Shown here: piece after piece, positions 5,815 to 7,781 of the stretch
How the letters are laid out: every line of letters begins with the position of its first letter
Numbering within the stretch: position 1 is the stretch's first letter
Assembly (NCBI GenBank): GCA_020853655.1
Contig: JADYYL010000124.1
Coordinates: forward strand, 1-7,781
From: Deltaproteobacteria bacterium
GTDB lineage: Bacteria > Bdellovibrionota_C > UBA2361 > SZUA-149 > JADYYL01
Length of the DNA stretch: 7,781 nt
Reading direction: 5' to 3'
Notes under the pieces: model-generated
Databases searched by the model: none
Told to the model about the DNA's origin: nothing
What the model saw: only the letters and a program-made list of their open reading frames with translations
Translations under genes and position numbers: made by a program

Positions 5815-6249
5815 TTATGAGGGCTTTGGGTACTCACAAAGCTCTATAAGAGTTCCTCCGCACGACTGCGGATGGAGGAACGCGACGTGACATCCTCGTG
5901 ATCCCGGACGGGGCAACTTATCGATAAGGACGACCCCGCGTCCGTCCAGGAGGCGAAGCTCTGCCGCAAGGTCAGGGACCGCAAATGCAACGTGGTGCAT
6001 GCCTTCACCCCGTCGTTCGAGGAATCGTTTCAGCGCGGAATTGCCCTCCAGCGGTTGGATCAGTTCGATAGACGTGGCGCCTGAGCGAAGAAATACGACG
6101 TCGACCGCATGCTCCGGGACATGTTCACGCAGCTCTATCTCCATGCCAAAAATGTCGCGATAGATCGCGAGCGACCGGGTCAGATCGGCAACTGCGATCC
6201 CAACGTGGTCGAGCGTCCAGTGTGGAGAGAGAGGCGAAAGGGAGCTCAT
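5815..6249 (-). CDS. mce: Methylmalonyl-CoA epimerase (VOC superfamily)
   Basis: The enzyme interconverts (R)- and (S)-methylmalonyl-CoA, linking propionyl-CoA carboxylation or branched-chain/odd-chain catabolism to the B12-dependent mutase and succinyl-CoA; it is cytosolic. From the ATG the product has 144 residues, typical of the family, built of two betaalphabetabetabeta modules. The expected metal ligands are present: H15 in LDHVGIAV, E62 in IELIQP, H86 in MHHVAF and E136 in LIELCEYP. FLHPQSCGGTLIEL near the C-terminus is diagnostic. An in-frame GTG at 6304-6306 would add 19 residues with no family resemblance and would run through one half of the inverted repeat at 6275-6321, so the ATG at 6247-6249 is preferred even though no strong Shine-Dalgarno is visible. 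No mutase or carboxylase gene lies in the window. The next gene downstream is 336 bases away. Confidence 0.93.
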   Translation of the reverse strand: MSSLSPLSPHWTLDHVGIAVADLTRSLAIYRDIFGMEIELREHVPEHAVDVVFLRSGATSIELIQPLEGNSALKRFLERRGEGMHHVAFAVPDLAAELRLLDGRGVVLIDKLPRPGSRGCHVAFLHPQSCGGTLIELCEYPKPS

Positions 6250-6274
6250 TGTACTCGTATGTCCACTGAGTGAG

Positions 6275-6321
6275 CGAGTGCTCTGACAAGTAATGAATAG
6301 GCTCACTTGTCAGAGCACTCG
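6275..6321. repeat. Perfect 17-bp inverted repeat in the epimerase leader
   Basis: CGAGTGCTCTGACAAGT (6275-6291) and its exact reverse complement (6305-6321) flank a 13-base spacer. The left arm begins 26 bases before the epimerase ATG. Neither strand has a U-tract after the arms, so it is not an intrinsic terminator. As DNA it could be a repressor operator; as RNA it would be a very stable 5'-leader hairpin. Confidence 0.85.
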
Positions 6322-6361
6322 TTTCTATCTCTTGGCTGCTCTGAACTCAGTCATCGGCGTT

Positions 6362-6480
6362 TTTTGTGGATTCCCCGCGAAGCGGGAATTTGTGAGAAAC
6401 GCCCCTCACTTGGTTGTCGCAGCATTAGCGCCCAACAGCAGCGTGGAATTGTTCGCGCCCCCAGTGCGCAATCCACAAAA
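6362..6480. repeat. 119-base block closed by an 11-bp inverted repeat, with internal hairpins
   Basis: TTTTGTGGATT (6362-6372) and AATCCACAAAA (6470-6480) are exact reverse complements 97 bases apart. Inside are CCCGC/GCGGG around GAA (6374-6386), GTGAG/CTCAC (6392-6409), and a two-part stem GTTG-CGC with GCG-CAAC (6413-6436). An alternative pairing, CAGCGTG (6439-6445) with CACGCTG (6482-6488), competes with the closing stem. The overall plan resembles a multi-branched RNA or a small palindromic mobile remnant. It matches no RNA family I recognise. Confidence 0.5.
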
Positions 6481-6798
6481 GCACGCTGACGGATCAAGGC
6501 ATTGAAGGGCACCCAAGTTCTAGCTTTTTCAGAGGCGATCTGCAAAATTAACTCGCTCATCAGCGACGGAACGTCTGAGCAAGTTTCCACCGCGACCTCG
6601 TGGAGGCGGACCGTGTTCAGTTGCCCCTCTCGGTGAGTATTCGGCGATGCCTGCTCGAGCGGTGGTCTCGAACTTCGTGTCGCGGATCGTCGTTCACGTT
6701 TTCTCCTGCGCGCCGGACACTGTTGGTGCGAGAAACAATTGCTGACCTTTACGTTCGCGCTCGCAGAGAGGGCGATTTTAAGAGTGTGCTTTCGCCCT

Positions 6799-7758
6799 AT
6801 GATTCTCCCTCAAACATTTGGAACGTCGCAGCGCCCTGGTCGGCGCCTTCGTCTCGGCGGGAGAGTCGGAGTGTTCGCGCCAGGATCCGCCGCCGATGCG
6901 TCGCGTGTTGACGCGGGGGTCGCCGCGCTCAGTGCACGAGGATTTGAGCCGGTGGTGAAGGGCGACACGTCGTCGAGTTTCAAGCGGACTGATCGTGGAT
7001 TCGGAAGCGCAAGCGCTGCAGAGCGTGCGAACTCTTTTCATGAGTTACTCGACGATGACTCGGTCGATGCCATCCTGACCGTTCGCGGGGGGTACGGCAC
7101 CGCGCAGGTGCTGCCGCTCATCGATTTCAATCGAGTGAGCCAGTCGGGAAAGCTCCTTGTCGGTTACTCCGATGTCACCGGGCTTATGCTGAATATCGTT
7201 GCGCGCTGCGGAATTCCTGCGGTGCATGGCGCATTCGTCGCAGGCGAGTTTGCGGATGCCAATGCCCAGGCGGACGAGAGCGTCGAGTCGCTCCTGTCGC
7301 TTTTACAGGGCGAGGACATTCCCCGATCGTATCCGGCGAGAGCGGTCGTCGCAGGAGAGGCGAGCGGGATGTTACTCGCGGGGAATCTCTCCATGTTGCA
7401 GACCCTGCTCGGGACGCCTTGGGACGTGATGTATGACGGCGCAATCCTCGTAATCGAAGACGTCAACGAAGCACCGTATCGGATCCATCGGATGCTTCTC
7501 CAACTTGCGGCTGCAGGCAAGCTCGAAAACCTCGCTGGTCTTGTGTTCGGAGATTTTTCCACGTGCCGCTCGCTGACCACCCCAGACATGGATTGGGTCA
7601 TCAACGACATCGTTCTCAACTATCGTGGCAGTAGCCAGTATCCGGTGCTTGCCGATTTTCCGTCCGGTCACACCGGGCGAAATGTCGCACTTCCGCTTGG
7701 TTGTCGAGCGGTCATTCGTGATGGAGCGTTGCATCTTGTCGAATCACCAGTTGGTTGA
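6799..7758 (+). CDS. ldcA: LD-carboxypeptidase, peptidase family S66 (LdcA-like)
   Basis: Family S66 enzymes cleave the L-Lys/meso-Dap-D-Ala bond of murein tetrapeptides in the cytoplasm during peptidoglycan recycling; some members instead handle microcin-type peptides. From the ATG at 6799 the product has 319 residues, typical of the family. GGRVGVFAPGS (20-30) starts the N-terminal domain and VRGGYGTAQVLPLID (95-109) follows. The nucleophile is S124 in GYSDVT, and E220 (VIEDVNEAPYRIHRML region) and H291 (FPSGHTGRNVALPLG region) complete the Ser-Glu-His triad. No signal peptide is seen, in line with a cytosolic enzyme. The start is uncertain: GTG at 6784 has a better-placed AGAGAGGG, and TTG at 6739 is also in frame, but the extra residues are not family-like. 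It is transcribed away from the other genes, with the stop TGA 23 bases before the window edge. Confidence 0.95.
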   Translation: MILPQTFGTSQRPGRRLRLGGRVGVFAPGSAADASRVDAGVAALSARGFEPVVKGDTSSSFKRTDRGFGSASAAERANSFHELLDDDSVDAILTVRGGYGTAQVLPLIDFNRVSQSGKLLVGYSDVTGLMLNIVARCGIPAVHGAFVAGEFADANAQADESVESLLSLLQGEDIPRSYPARAVVAGEASGMLLAGNLSMLQTLLGTPWDVMYDGAILVIEDVNEAPYRIHRMLLQLAAAGKLENLAGLVFGDFSTCRSLTTPDMDWVINDIVLNYRGSSQYPVLADFPSGHTGRNVALPLGCRAVIRDGALHLVESPVG

Positions 7759-7781
7759 AAAAAGTGGAAGGGTGGCTGGAA

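Larger units (their letters stand above)
6250..6798. other. Divergent intergenic region between the epimerase and carboxypeptidase genes
   Basis: 549 bases with no gene I can support. It should hold the promoters of both divergent genes. A 79-codon open frame at 6351-6590 on the minus strand has no recognisable motif and runs through the self-complementary block, so I do not call it. The region includes the 17-bp inverted repeat and the 6362-6480 block listed separately; 6490-6798 shows no notable structure. AGAGAGGG at 6765-6772 could serve as a ribosome-binding site for an alternative GTG start of the carboxypeptidase at 6784. Confidence 0.5.

Noticed and set aside
6430..6488. Possible integron attC site (GCCCAAC at 6430-6436 fits RYYYAAC)
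   Set aside because: No matching GTTRRRY core site at a suitable distance, and no integrase or cassette array.
6351..6590. 79-codon minus-strand open frame in the divergent intergenic region
   Set aside because: No recognisable motif, and it overlaps the self-complementary block, which explains the sequence better.
1..7781. CRISPR array, prophage, toxin-antitoxin or defence genes
   Set aside because: No regularly spaced long repeats and no proteins of these kinds; the confident genes are all housekeeping or metabolic.

Overview
The window reads as a chromosomal housekeeping region of a Gram-negative-type bacterium with moderately high G+C. It has five confident protein genes. Four lie on the minus strand, in transcription order methylmalonyl-CoA epimerase, a small receiver-domain protein, ffh and rpsP, followed after a long gap by trmD as the fifth minus-strand-side locus; the divergent plus-strand gene is an LD-carboxypeptidase (so five minus-strand and one plus-strand gene, six in total). 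The ffh-rpsP-trmD order is the widespread SRP / S16 / tRNA-modification cluster. TrmD carries a C-terminal second methyltransferase-like domain of the kind usually encoded next to trmD in Thermotoga, clostridia and deltaproteobacteria-like phyla. I therefore lean weakly towards a Desulfobacterota/Bdellovibrionota/Myxococcota-like or uncultured relative; nothing here fixes the taxon.

Layout by region. 1-31 is the sequence just after trmD and holds a short hairpin. 32-1297 (-) is the TrmD fusion. 1298-3127 is about 1.8 kb with no convincing gene, although khpA and rimM usually sit between rpsP and trmD. It contains several good inverted repeats, and a strong intrinsic terminator closes the rpsP transcript at 3064-3106. 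3128-3523 (-) is rpsP, 3635-4996 (-) is ffh, and 5089-5478 (-) is a stand-alone receiver domain lacking the phospho-acceptor aspartate. 5479-5814 is non-coding with a triple GTGACTG repeat. 5815-6249 (-) is methylmalonyl-CoA epimerase. 6250-6798 is a 549-base divergent intergenic region with a perfect 17-bp inverted repeat and a separate, larger self-complementary block. 6799-7758 (+) is the LD-carboxypeptidase.

How the genes work together: Ffh targets nascent membrane proteins, S16 is a 30S assembly protein, and TrmD makes m1G37 in tRNA, so this arm serves translation and protein targeting. The epimerase belongs to propionyl-CoA/methylmalonyl-CoA metabolism and the carboxypeptidase to murein recycling; neither is functionally tied to the translation genes.

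The best points for a second look are the pseudo-receiver with Tyr at both the phospho-Asp and the conserved Lys positions, the gene-poor, hairpin-rich gap where khpA/rimM are expected, the structured divergent intergenic region, and the TrmD fusion with Glu at the usual catalytic Asp position. I do not see a clear new multi-gene system.
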